A stretch of DNA of 15,821 bases from CAZSCF01 sp964547585. GTDB taxonomy: Bacteria; Patescibacteriota; Minisyncoccia; Moranbacterales; UBA2206. Positions 1 to 6,235 of the stretch are shown here, piece by piece. A program made the position numbers and the translations under genes. The stretch covers positions 1 to 15,821 of the forward strand of contig CAZJOI010000018.1 in assembly GCA_964547585.1 (NCBI GenBank), in the 5' to 3' direction. Every line of letters starts with the position of its first letter. The stretch's first letter is position 1. The notes beneath the pieces are model-generated. The model was not told the origin of the DNA. It did no database searches and saw nothing but the letters and a program-made list of their open reading frames with translations.

Positions 1-254
1 TTTTGCTTGACTTTCGTTGACTTGGCGTGTTGATATTGAAATTTTCCATAATCCATGATTCGACAAACGGGGGGATTGGCCAGGGGGGAAACTTCTACTA
101 AATCTACCTCTCTTTCACGGGCCATTTCCAACGCTTCACTAGGCGACATGATGCCCAGTTGATTACCTTCCTCGTCAATGACGCGAATCTGATAGGCTCG
201 AATTTGTTCGTTTATTTTTTCTCTGGGAACTTTTTGTACAAAAGTTCTTTTTAT
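1..254 (-). CDS. infC: Translation initiation factor IF-3, 5' part (runs off the left edge)
   Basis: IF-3 binds the 30S subunit, keeps it apart from 50S and rejects wrong start codons and initiator tRNAs. The minus strand encodes the typical IF-3 N-terminal domain: an INEQIRAYQIRVIDEEGNQL segment, then MSPSEALEMAREREVDLVEV and SPLANPPVCRIMDYGKFQYQ. The C-terminal domain lies outside the window. Between the in-frame stop at 288-290 and the internal ATG at the MSPSEAL segment there is no ATG, GTG or TTG codon. I chose the ATA at 254-252 because an AGAAGAGGA Shine-Dalgarno-like sequence sits four bases upstream and because it leaves 13 residues before INEQIRA, close to the 14 in E. coli IF-3 (itself AUU-started). 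The ATT at 287-285 is the main alternative. Family identity is seen in the sequence; the start codon is inferred. Confidence 0.9.
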   Translation of the reverse strand, partial: MKRTFVQKVPREKINEQIRAYQIRVIDEEGNQLGIMSPSEALEMAREREVDLVEVSPLANPPVCRIMDYGKFQYQHAKSTKVKQ

Positions 255-257
255 TGG

Positions 258-266
258 TCCTCTTCT
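258..266 (-). promoter_or_regulatory. Ribosome binding site that decides the infC start
   Basis: On the minus strand AGAAGAGGA ends three bases before the ATA at 254. It is one of the few purine-rich ribosome binding sites in the window. It supports AUA rather than the upstream AUU codon, which has no comparable sequence before it. Confidence 0.5.
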
Positions 267-341
267 TATATATTTGGTGTTAAAAATTTAGTGTGGCTTG
301 CCACGAGCGAATCTTGAGCGTAAAGCGAGAGATGAGTCGAG

Positions 342-732
342 TGGAGATGGCGAGAATCGAACTCGCGTCCAGTATTGTTAATCTATAATATTCTACAAGC
401 GTAGTTTGTTTGTTGATTCGACTGAAGGTAATGAACAAACAAAAATTTTTCAGTCTATTCTTGGTTGGTTTCACTGATCAAATTCAAGAAAAGATTCAAT
501 CAGCTATTCCAATGTATAACACCGAGGATCTGTCTATTGGAAGTCGACAGCTCGATGGTCCACGGCAATTAAGCTACGGACATCGCAAAATTTGAAGTAA
601 AAGCTTGCGCTAATACTGACTTTGCTTTTGAAAATAAGTTTGCACTTATTATTTTGATAAGATTTTTATGAGTCATTATCATTCTCAGCTCGCTTATTAT
701 AAATGTACAACCTGTCGATGCCAAGCATCCCC
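342..732 (-). ncRNA. ssrA: tmRNA (transfer-messenger RNA), one-piece
   Basis: tmRNA frees ribosomes stalled on broken mRNAs and adds a degradation tag. The 5' end GGGGATGCTTGGCATCGACA (from 732) matches the conserved tmRNA start, and the 3' end carries the T-arm with GGTTCGA-type loop (GAGTTCGATTCTC). The 5' GGGGATG pairs over seven positions with CATCTCC at 349-343, followed by discriminator A at 342. The next bases are CTC, so the CCA end is not encoded and must be added. A pseudoknot resembling PK1 is visible: TGATAA (681-676) can pair with TTATCA (660-655). The resume codon GCA (643-641) is nucleotide 90, the same position as in E. coli tmRNA. The tag reads 24 codons to TAA at 571-569, beginning ANLFSKAK and ending NFAMSVA. 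The gene lies downstream of smpB on the same strand. Exact ends are inferred from pairing. Confidence 0.95.
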
Positions 733-737
733 ATATC

Positions 738-870
738 GGAAATTTTCAATTTTAAATTTTCAATTTTCAATCAAATCCCAATTTTTAATTATCAAATTTT
801 TAAACATTTGAAAATTATTTCATTGAAAATTCATTGAAAATTGTAAATTGGTGCTTGAAAATTAAGTCTA
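738..870. repeat. AT-rich spacer built of AATTTTCAA / TTGAAAATT repeats
   Basis: The spacer between ssrA and smpB is almost pure A+T and repeats AATTTTCAA on the left half and its complement TTGAAAATT on the right half, so it can fold back on itself. It must hold the tmRNA promoter unless ssrA is transcribed from smpB, but the repeats make any -10/-35 call ambiguous. No open frame of interest is seen. Confidence 0.55.
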
Positions 871-886
871 TAAAAACTAAGTTTTT

Positions 887-1333
887 TTAATGAGTCCGTA
901 GCGCTCTTTGCATGCGTCTCTCATCCTCTTTTTTGGAAATAGTTTGTCTCTTATCGACTTTCTTTTTTCCTTTACCTATGCCAAATTCTAGCTTGAGTAG
1001 ACGTTTCTTAGTATATATGGAAATTGGCACTAATGTCAAGCCTTCAGTGCGTACTTTTCCTATTAAACGCTTGATTTCTGACTTTTTGAGCAAAAGTTTT
1101 CTGGGTTGAGTCGGTTCGTAGTTATTGGACTTGCCGGCATGCTGATAAAAGGGAATATTGGCATTGGTCAAATAGAGTTCGCTGCCTTTCACCGTAACAA
1201 AGCTTTCTTTGAGGCTAATATGGCCAGTTTTAACGGATTTTACCTCTTGCCCAGTCAAAACCAAACCCGCCTCATATTTATCTGAGATTATATAGTCAAA
1301 ATTCGCTCTTTTGTTGTAGGCCATTGTGCTCAT
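887..1333 (-). CDS. smpB: SsrA-binding protein SmpB
   Basis: SmpB binds the tRNA-like part of tmRNA, carries it to stalled ribosomes, and its C-terminal tail probes the empty mRNA channel. The 148-residue product has the usual length and the family core: NKRANFDYIISDKYEAGLVL, then TGQEVKSVKTGHISLKESFV, then an oligonucleotide-binding barrel segment (KLEFGIGKGKKKVDKRQTIS) and a basic C-terminal tail. The first ATG (1333) has no Shine-Dalgarno sequence but lies six bases after a -10-like box; the ATG at 1324 (MAYNKRA) is an alternative start that would remove three residues. It is followed on the same strand by ssrA, its RNA partner, and then infC, giving a translation-quality cluster. No strong terminator separates it from ssrA; only an A/T hairpin (AAAAACT / AAGTTTTT) around 873-890 is seen. 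Confidence 0.95.
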   Translation of the reverse strand: MSTMAYNKRANFDYIISDKYEAGLVLTGQEVKSVKTGHISLKESFVTVKGSELYLTNANIPFYQHAGKSNNYEPTQPRKLLLKKSEIKRLIGKVRTEGLTLVPISIYTKKRLLKLEFGIGKGKKKVDKRQTISKKEDERRMQRALRTH

Positions 1334-1339
1334 AGCTCA

Positions 1340-1367
1340 AGTTTAGCAGTAAATTGGCAAAAAACAA
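1340..1367 (-). promoter_or_regulatory. Putative smpB promoter giving a leaderless transcript
   Basis: On the minus strand TTGTTT (1367-1362) and TAAACT (1345-1340) are separated by 16 bases. The -10 box ends six bases before the smpB ATG, so transcription would begin at or next to the start codon. Sequence matches are moderate. Confidence 0.4.
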
Positions 1368-1376
1368 GCATTTTTC

Positions 1377-1405
1377 TTTACAAAAATTAATTTTGGGTTT
1401 ATAAC
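1377..1405 (+). promoter_or_regulatory. Sigma-70-like promoter of the gene at 1494
   Basis: TTTACA (1377-1382) and TATAAC (1400-1405) each differ from consensus at one position and are 17 bases apart, the ideal spacing. A start near 1412 would give a leader of about 80 bases, longer than anywhere else in the window apart from the T-box. Confidence 0.6.
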
Positions 1406-1430
1406 TAAGTATTCTTCTCAAAAGGAAAAG

Positions 1431-1487
1431 AATCCCCAGCCCCGGGTGGGGGCAAAATAAAATCGCGGGCTTTTAGCCTGAAAGGAG
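1431..1487 (+). promoter_or_regulatory. Structured leader with strong Shine-Dalgarno sequence
   Basis: The leader holds a G/C-rich hairpin (GCCCC at 1439-1443 with GGGGC at 1449-1453) in otherwise AT-rich DNA, with a competing CCCC at 1434-1437. GGCTTTTAGCC follows, then AAAGGAG at 1481-1487, six bases before the ATG. CTTTT of the small hairpin could instead pair with AAAGG and hide the ribosome binding site. This is not a riboswitch class I recognise; a regulatory role is inference. Confidence 0.35.
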
Positions 1488-1493
1488 AGCAAT

Positions 1494-2510
1494 ATGGAGC
1501 ACTTTAACAATGTAACAAGAGAAGAAGCGGCAAGGGTGTTTGAAGCGATTGGATCAGGCGCGTTTCGGCGATTAGCTATTGCAACATTCCCAGTCGATGT
1601 GAAATATGGTGATCAAACCATGGGTCAGAGTGAAGCAATTTTAAATATGCTAAGTTCCAAGGACTGGAAGGCGGTTTTGAATGGAGAAAAAAAACTTGCT
1701 GCCGTGGAAAGAAATATTCTGCTTGTCGACAAAAACGGTCGAGTTATTCCGACACATGTTGGGGCAACAAGCAAGGTATGTGACGAGAAAACAGATTTCC
1801 ATGTCAAATACCCCTCTAAGTTTGATTATGCTGAAATTATTAAGCATTATCAGGATTTTTTTTCTTTCGTGCCGGAAATAAAATTTCTGGGAGCTGCGGA
1901 ACTCGAAGATCTGGCTGAAAAAAGAAAGGAACACTTGATGAAGGATGAATCAATTCATAATCTTATCAGGCGAGCCTTGCCTTTGCCCACGCCTTACTGT
2001 GGTGCTATTAAAAATAAAGATTATGGCAAGATAATCGAGGATATTTTTATTCCGGCAGCGAAGCGTGCCTATAAAAGCTGTTCTGGCGGTTGTGAATTTG
2101 AGTTTCGTTGCGAGGGTGAATTGAGGGACAGAGTTTTTGCTGCAACAGAGAATCAGAAAAAATTTGCCGATATGCTAATTTCCGGACCAAATGTTGTCTG
2201 GTATTTTCCAAACTCGATGCAGGGCTTTTCGTCTGATGCAAGCTGTGAAGCAATGACTGTGCTAAATGAAAAATCTTTAGCACTATCTGGATTAATCGAG
2301 CCACTTCTGGGCCTAGTCGGATATGCCGAAATATTAGCTAAAAATTTTTATACTCCTGGATATTTGTGCTCCGGAATTCATCTGAGGGGCTATTCAAAAT
2401 TTCTACTTGTTTGTGAAGCTACCGATTCGGATTTTATTTTGCTTAACACCGATAAATACACCAGAAATGCTTCAGACGGGCACTCTTCTGGGCTGACTTT
2501 TATCGGATAG
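1494..2510 (+). CDS. Protein of unknown function, 338 residues
   Basis: I do not recognise this family. The product looks soluble: no signal peptide or membrane segment. Distinct points are a PTPYCGAI segment near residue 164, a cysteine cluster CSGGCEFEFRC around residues 195-205, and a glycine/serine-rich C-terminus ending in SGLTFIG. Whether the cysteines bind metal cannot be told from sequence alone; two more cysteines lie near residues 249 and 293. The start is well supported by AAAGGAG six bases upstream. The gene stands alone: it has its own promoter on the left, diverging from smpB, and a strong terminator on the right, so it is regulated apart from argS. Its codons are somewhat richer in G and C than its neighbours, which might mean a different origin or simply strong expression. 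Confidence 0.85.
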   Translation: MEHFNNVTREEAARVFEAIGSGAFRRLAIATFPVDVKYGDQTMGQSEAILNMLSSKDWKAVLNGEKKLAAVERNILLVDKNGRVIPTHVGATSKVCDEKTDFHVKYPSKFDYAEIIKHYQDFFSFVPEIKFLGAAELEDLAEKRKEHLMKDESIHNLIRRALPLPTPYCGAIKNKDYGKIIEDIFIPAAKRAYKSCSGGCEFEFRCEGELRDRVFAATENQKKFADMLISGPNVVWYFPNSMQGFSSDASCEAMTVLNEKSLALSGLIEPLLGLVGYAEILAKNFYTPGYLCSGIHLRGYSKFLLVCEATDSDFILLNTDKYTRNASDGHSSGLTFIG

Positions 2511-2534
2511 TGTAGATCCTGTTCTTTATTGATT

Positions 2535-2572
2535 TGACCCTAAGCGAGAAATCGTTTGGGGTCATTTTTTTT
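2535..2572 (+). terminator. Strong rho-independent terminator
   Basis: TGACCCTAAGCGA pairs with TCGTTTGGGGTCA over 13 positions (two G-T pairs) around a GAAA tetraloop, followed by eight T residues. It ends the transcript of the unknown gene at 1494-2510. Confidence 0.9.
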
Positions 2573-2599
2573 GATTTTTTCTTTATTTTCGGCTAAGAT
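2571..2599 (+). promoter_or_regulatory. Putative argS promoter, leaderless transcript
   Basis: TTGATT (2571-2576) and TAAGAT (2594-2599) are 17 bases apart. The expected start point is at or next to the A of the argS ATG at 2606, and no Shine-Dalgarno sequence is present, so a leaderless mRNA is likely. The -35 box overlaps the T-run of the preceding terminator. Confidence 0.5.
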
Positions 2600-2605
2600 T
2601 AGAGT

Positions 2606-4249
2606 ATGAAAAAGGAAATAGAGAAAATTATAAAAAAGTCTATCAAAACATTGCAAAAGGCAGGAACGCTGCCTGTTTTTGAGATACCTGCCTGCAACGA
2701 TGTAGCAGCTTCGGGCAGGCCTGAAATTGAGATTAATTACCCTAAAGAAGGCAAATTTGGTGATTATGCAACCAATTTAGCTATGATTTTAGCAAAGAAG
2801 ATCGGGATGAGTCCGATGGAGATTGCTGAAAAAATTAAGAAAGAGATCCTGAATCAAGTTCAGGATGACAATTTGGAGAAAATCGAGATTGTTGCACCGG
2901 GGCATATTAATTTTTATTTATCAAAAAAATATTTACAGAATAAAATTTCGGAAATAAATAATGTTGAAAAAGATTTTGGTCAAAGTGAAGCTGGAAAGGG
3001 AATCAAAATTAATAATGAATTTATTTCCGCCAATCCAACCGGACCGTTGCATCTGGGTAATGGCAGGGGAGGATTTTTTGGCGATGCACTTTCTAATGTT
3101 TTGAAAAAAGCGGGATATGATGTTATCAGCGAATTTTATGTGAACGATGGAGGCGGACAAATAAACAAGCTGGGGCATAGTGTTTTGAAAGATGCTGAAG
3201 CAGTTTACAGCGGAGAGTATATTGATGAACTGAATCAGAAATATGGAAAATTGTCTGTCGAAGAGGCTGGGCAAAAAGCAGTAGCGGATGTTTTGGAAAG
3301 TATTATTCAGAAAACTGTCAAAGAAAAAATGCTTATTAATTTTGATTTTTGGATTTCTGAGCAAAAAGATATTGTGAGTAAAGGCTATCCGGAAAAAGCG
3401 ATTGTCATTTTTCAAGACAAAAAATTAGTCTATGAAAGCGAAGGCGCTTTGTGGTTCAAATCAACTGAATTCGGGGATGATAAAGATCGTGTATTGATCA
3501 AGTCCGATGGAACAAAGACATATTTTGCTATTGATTGCGGATATATTTTGAATAAAATTGAAAGAGGTTTTGGAAAAATGGTTATGAATTTGGGTGCCGA
3601 TCATTTTGGTTATCTGAAAAGATTTGAAGCGGCAGCCAAGGCTTTGGGATTTTCCGGCGAAATAAAATTTATTGTTTGCCAATTGGTGCGTCTTATGAAA
3701 GATGGTAAGGAAGCCAGAATGAGTAAGCGCGCGGGTAATGTTGTTTCCATTGATGAACTGATTTCTAAGGTTGGACATGATGTGACCAGATTTTTCTTTT
3801 TAATGTATTCACCAGACACTCATATGAATTTTGATTTGGGGTTGGCCGAAGAACATTCACAAAAAAATCCAGTTTTTTACGTTCAATATGCACATGCTCG
3901 TATGTGTAGCATTTTAGATAAGATACAAGATACAAGATACAAGAGACAAGAGACAAGAGATACAGATTTATCATTATTGACCCATGAAAAAGAATTAGAC
4001 TTGATTAGGGAACTCAACAGATTTCCAGAACTGGTTGAAGAAATTGCACTGGACGGCTCGGTGCATAAATTGACTCACTATGCCATTAGACTAGCCGATA
4101 AATTCCATTCTTTCTATAATGATTGCAAGGTATTAGATGAGGATAATTTGGGGATGACTCGGGCTAGACTAGAGGTTATAAAAGCTGCTAAAATAGTATT
4201 AGGGGAAACGTTGAACTTAATTGGAGTAGGGGCACCGGAAAAAATGTAG
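2606..4249 (+). CDS. argS: Arginyl-tRNA synthetase
   Basis: Class I synthetase that charges tRNA-Arg with arginine in the cytoplasm. The product of 547 residues has the normal length. It shows the N-terminal ArgRS domain with GDYATNLAMILAKK, the ANPTGPLHLGNGRG signature with the HIGH-like motif HLGN at about 149-152, the NDGGGQINKLG segment, the KMSKS-like RMSKRAGN from residue 371, and the C-terminal DALR anticodon-binding domain. Three stretches look inserted compared with the family: residues 29-39 between FEIP and EIEINYP, the ILNQVQDD palindrome near residues 81-88, and a KIQDTRYKRQETRDTD segment before the anticodon-binding domain. All keep the frame and avoid the catalytic motifs, so the enzyme is probably active. 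The stop codon overlaps the start of the terminator stem. Confidence 0.97.
   Translation: MKKEIEKIIKKSIKTLQKAGTLPVFEIPACNDVAASGRPEIEINYPKEGKFGDYATNLAMILAKKIGMSPMEIAEKIKKEILNQVQDDNLEKIEIVAPGHINFYLSKKYLQNKISEINNVEKDFGQSEAGKGIKINNEFISANPTGPLHLGNGRGGFFGDALSNVLKKAGYDVISEFYVNDGGGQINKLGHSVLKDAEAVYSGEYIDELNQKYGKLSVEEAGQKAVADVLESIIQKTVKEKMLINFDFWISEQKDIVSKGYPEKAIVIFQDKKLVYESEGALWFKSTEFGDDKDRVLIKSDGTKTYFAIDCGYILNKIERGFGKMVMNLGADHFGYLKRFEAAAKALGFSGEIKFIVCQLVRLMKDGKEARMSKRAGNVVSIDELISKVGHDVTRFFFLMYSPDTHMNFDLGLAEEHSQKNPVFYVQYAHARMCSILDKIQDTRYKRQETRDTDLSLLTHEKELDLIRELNRFPELVEEIALDGSVHKLTHYAIRLADKFHSFYNDCKVLDEDNLGMTRARLEVIKAAKIVLGETLNLIGVGAPEKM
2690..2722 (+). repeat. 33-bp in-frame insert in argS with palindromic ends
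   Basis: The insert is flanked by CCTGCC and GGGCAGG and codes for ACNDVAASGRP, placed between FEIP and EIEI, two pieces that are contiguous in typical ArgRS sequences. Its length is 11 codons exactly. The CCTGCC/GGCAGG arms recall the hairpin at 10485-10500. Confidence 0.6.
2846..2866 (+). repeat. Palindrome in argS, arms ATCCTGAA / TTCAGGAT
   Basis: Perfect 8-bp arms around a five-base loop (TCAAG). It is translated as ILNQVQDD in the N-terminal ArgRS domain. As it is perfect despite coding constraint, it looks like a mobile or spreading element rather than chance. Confidence 0.5.
3916..3965 (+). repeat. GATACAA / GAGACAA direct repeats in argS
   Basis: Seven tandem units alternating GATACAA and GAGACAA lie in the variable linker between the catalytic core and the anticodon-binding domain, translated as a charged IQDTRYKRQETRDTD segment. 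Similar ATACAAGATAC units occur in the ileS leader around 6370-6402. Confidence 0.6.
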
Positions 4250-4287
4250 GACCACTGAAAAAGCTTTTGAGCCCCAGATGGTCCTTT
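4248..4287 (+). terminator. Terminator-like hairpin between argS and the glycosyltransferase
   Basis: AGGACCA (4248-4254) pairs with TGGTCCT (4279-4285) and is extended by CTG/CAG after a bulged A. A T-rich but broken run follows. It begins in the argS stop codon. It also contains an in-frame ATG at 4278, which argues against that codon as the start of the next gene. Confidence 0.6.
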
Positions 4288-4295
4288 ATAATTTT

Positions 4296-5459
4296 ATGAG
4301 AATAGGTATTGATGCCAGAACAATTCTTAATCCGGAAAAAGGCGATGCAATTGGGGTGGGACATTATACTTACCAATTAATTCGCCACCTTTTGGAAATC
4401 GATAAAAAAAACGAGTATGTTTTGTTTTTTGATTTTCATGTAAGAGAAAAAGATGTTAAAAAATTTTCCAGTTCTAATGTGAAGGTAAGATTCTATCCTT
4501 TTTCTGATTACAAAAAATACCTCCCTGGATTCTATAATGAAATTTTAGGCGTGGCTACTTTGAATAAAGAAAAACTTGACGTTTTACACAGCCCTTCACA
4601 TATGAGTCGGATTCCCACCGGCTATGACGGGAAAATGGTTGTGACAATTAATGATCTAACAGCACTGAAAGTTCCAGATGTTTTGCCGAAAGTTTCCATT
4701 GTTCATTCGATTGCTCTTTTAAATTTAATGACCAGCAAGGCTGATAAAATTATTGCAGTTTCGCAGTCAATCAAAAATGATATTGTAAAAAATTTCAAGC
4801 ATACTGAAGAAAAAACAGAGGTTGTCCATAGTGGTTTTGATAGTCGACTTTTTGAAGAATATGAAAGTGTCGATGGAGAAAAAATTCTGGGAAAATATGG
4901 CATCAAGGATAGGTATATTCTTTTCTTAGGAACGCTTGAACCTGTAAAAAATATCGTTAGACTTTTGGAAGCCTTCAGGATTTTTAAAGATAACCTGAAA
5001 AAAGAAAAAATCAATTATGACTACAAGCTGGTGATGGCGGGGAAAAGAGGCTGGCTGGCCAAGGAATACAAGCAAATTGCCAAAGATTTGGGTATTCATA
5101 AAAATGTTATCTTTACAGGCTATGTTATTGGTGATGAGTTGGTTCCGCTTTTCCGCAACGCCGATTTTTTTGTATTGCCTTCACTCTACGAAGGCTTTGG
5201 ATCAACAATCTTGGAAGCTTTCGCTACCGATACTCCTGTTTTGGCTTCTGATGTTTCTTCTATTCCTGAAATAGCTGGCGACGCAGCTGTTTTGGTAAAT
5301 CCAATTGATACTCAGCAAATCGCTGATAATATGATGAAATTGGCCAAAGATGAAAATCTGCGCAATGAATTGCGAATGAAAGGCAGAGAACAACTCAAAA
5401 AATTTAATTGGGAAAAATGTGCCAGAGAAACTTTGGGGGTCTATGAAAGTCTAGCTTAA
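4296..5459 (+). CDS. GT4-family glycosyltransferase
   Basis: Likely transfers a sugar from a nucleotide-sugar donor during surface glycan synthesis; donor and acceptor cannot be told. The 387-residue product has two Rossmann-like halves of the GT-B fold: N-terminal MRIGIDARTIL and GVGHYTYQLIRHLL, then the donor-binding half with FLGTLEPVKN (residues 211-219, with K218) and the retaining EX7E motif EGFGSTILE (299-307), followed by TPVLASDVSSIPEIAGDAAV, typical of GT4. I placed the start at 4296 because the in-frame ATG at 4278 lies inside the terminator stem; TATAAT at 4287-4292 lies just before it. The amidase gene follows after 11 bases, so the pair is probably one transcript devoted to the cell envelope. 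Confidence 0.93.
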   Translation: MRIGIDARTILNPEKGDAIGVGHYTYQLIRHLLEIDKKNEYVLFFDFHVREKDVKKFSSSNVKVRFYPFSDYKKYLPGFYNEILGVATLNKEKLDVLHSPSHMSRIPTGYDGKMVVTINDLTALKVPDVLPKVSIVHSIALLNLMTSKADKIIAVSQSIKNDIVKNFKHTEEKTEVVHSGFDSRLFEEYESVDGEKILGKYGIKDRYILFLGTLEPVKNIVRLLEAFRIFKDNLKKEKINYDYKLVMAGKRGWLAKEYKQIAKDLGIHKNVIFTGYVIGDELVPLFRNADFFVLPSLYEGFGSTILEAFATDTPVLASDVSSIPEIAGDAAVLVNPIDTQQIADNMMKLAKDENLRNELRMKGREQLKKFNWEKCARETLGVYESLA

Positions 5460-5470
5460 TTTTATAGCAA

Positions 5471-6199
5471 ATGAAGAATAAAAAATTAATAATAGGCATT
5501 GCTTTATTATTGGCAGTAGTTGGTGCCATTTTTTTGTTTTTTATTTTCAAGAACAAAAAGACCGTTGTAGTTTTTCAAAGTAAAGAAGATTTGGTGCAGG
5601 ATGATGGTTTGGAAAATAAAAACCAAGAAGAATTTGAGTCCACCAAGGCTACTTCAATAAACAATGAAAACTCAGAAGCGCCATTAGCAAAAACAAAACC
5701 AGAAGATGTTGTTATTCAGCCAAAAAAAGAAACTATCCATGATTTTAAAATAATAAATAATTCGGTGAGCTGGGGATTTGAAAGTTTTTCCGATAGAAAA
5801 ATAGATACAATCATTATCCATTCCTCGTACAATGCCTTAGGTGGCGATGAATATGATTTCAAAAAATTACTTTCTGAATATAAGGAATATGGAGTTTCAC
5901 CGCACTATGTTATCGATAGACGTGGCAATGTTTACAGGTTAGTGTCCGAAAAAAACATAGCTTATCATGCCGGCGAAAGCAAGGTTCCAGATGGGAGAAC
6001 TGGCGTGAACAATTTTTCCATCGGCATTGAAATTATGAGCACTAGGACTGACGGACCGAGCAACGCTCAATATGCTGCTCTCAAAAATTTGATTACTGAC
6101 ATCAAAACCAGATATAAAATCAAATATACCTTGGGCCACAGCCAGATCGCTCCTGGCCGTAAAGACGATCCTTGGAATTTTGACTGGAAAAAAATTTGA
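5471..6199 (+). CDS. Membrane-anchored N-acetylmuramoyl-L-alanine amidase (Amidase_2)
   Basis: Probably cleaves the bond between N-acetylmuramic acid and L-alanine in peptidoglycan outside the cytoplasmic membrane. The N-terminus has a short basic head and one membrane segment (about residues 5-26), then an acidic, low-complexity linker (to about 90) and an Amidase_2 / PGRP-like domain. Zinc ligands can be placed as H117 (IIIHSS), H223 (LGHSQIAPGRKDDP) and D233, with the same ten-residue H-D spacing as in E. coli AmiD (H151, D161). SPHYVIDRRGNVYRLV and AYHAGES are family segments. Length (242) fits an anchored single-domain amidase. It lies 11 bases after the glycosyltransferase. Roles in cell division, growth or attack on neighbouring cells are all possible. 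Confidence 0.93.
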   Translation: MKNKKLIIGIALLLAVVGAIFLFFIFKNKKTVVVFQSKEDLVQDDGLENKNQEEFESTKATSINNENSEAPLAKTKPEDVVIQPKKETIHDFKIINNSVSWGFESFSDRKIDTIIIHSSYNALGGDEYDFKKLLSEYKEYGVSPHYVIDRRGNVYRLVSEKNIAYHAGESKVPDGRTGVNNFSIGIEIMSTRTDGPSNAQYAALKNLITDIKTRYKIKYTLGHSQIAPGRKDDPWNFDWKKI

Positions 6200-6227
6200 T
6201 TTTTTATCAACTTTAAGATAGGATAAT
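6196..6227 (+). promoter_or_regulatory. Possible promoter of the ileS T-box transcript
   Basis: GATAAT at 6222-6227 is one base from consensus and would start transcription just before the T-box (near 6234). The only -35-like hexamer, TTGATT at 6196-6201, overlaps the amidase stop codon and is 20 bases away, longer than ideal. Confidence 0.3.
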
Positions 6228-6235
6228 TATATTAA

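Noticed and set aside
293..304. Short palindrome GTGGCTTGCCAC between ssrA and infC
   Set aside because: The stem leaves a two-base loop or a four-base stem only; too weak to call a terminator, although a T-rich stretch follows on the minus strand.
410..595. Open frame on the plus strand across the tmRNA gene
   Set aside because: It lies antisense to a well-supported tmRNA, including conserved paired regions, and has no recognisable protein features.
3916..3965. CRISPR-like impression from GATACAA repeats
   Set aside because: Units are seven bases, tandem, with no spacers, and are translated in argS.
4278..4295. Upstream in-frame ATG for the glycosyltransferase
   Set aside because: It lies in the 3' arm of the argS terminator hairpin, and family proteins begin at MRIGIDAR.
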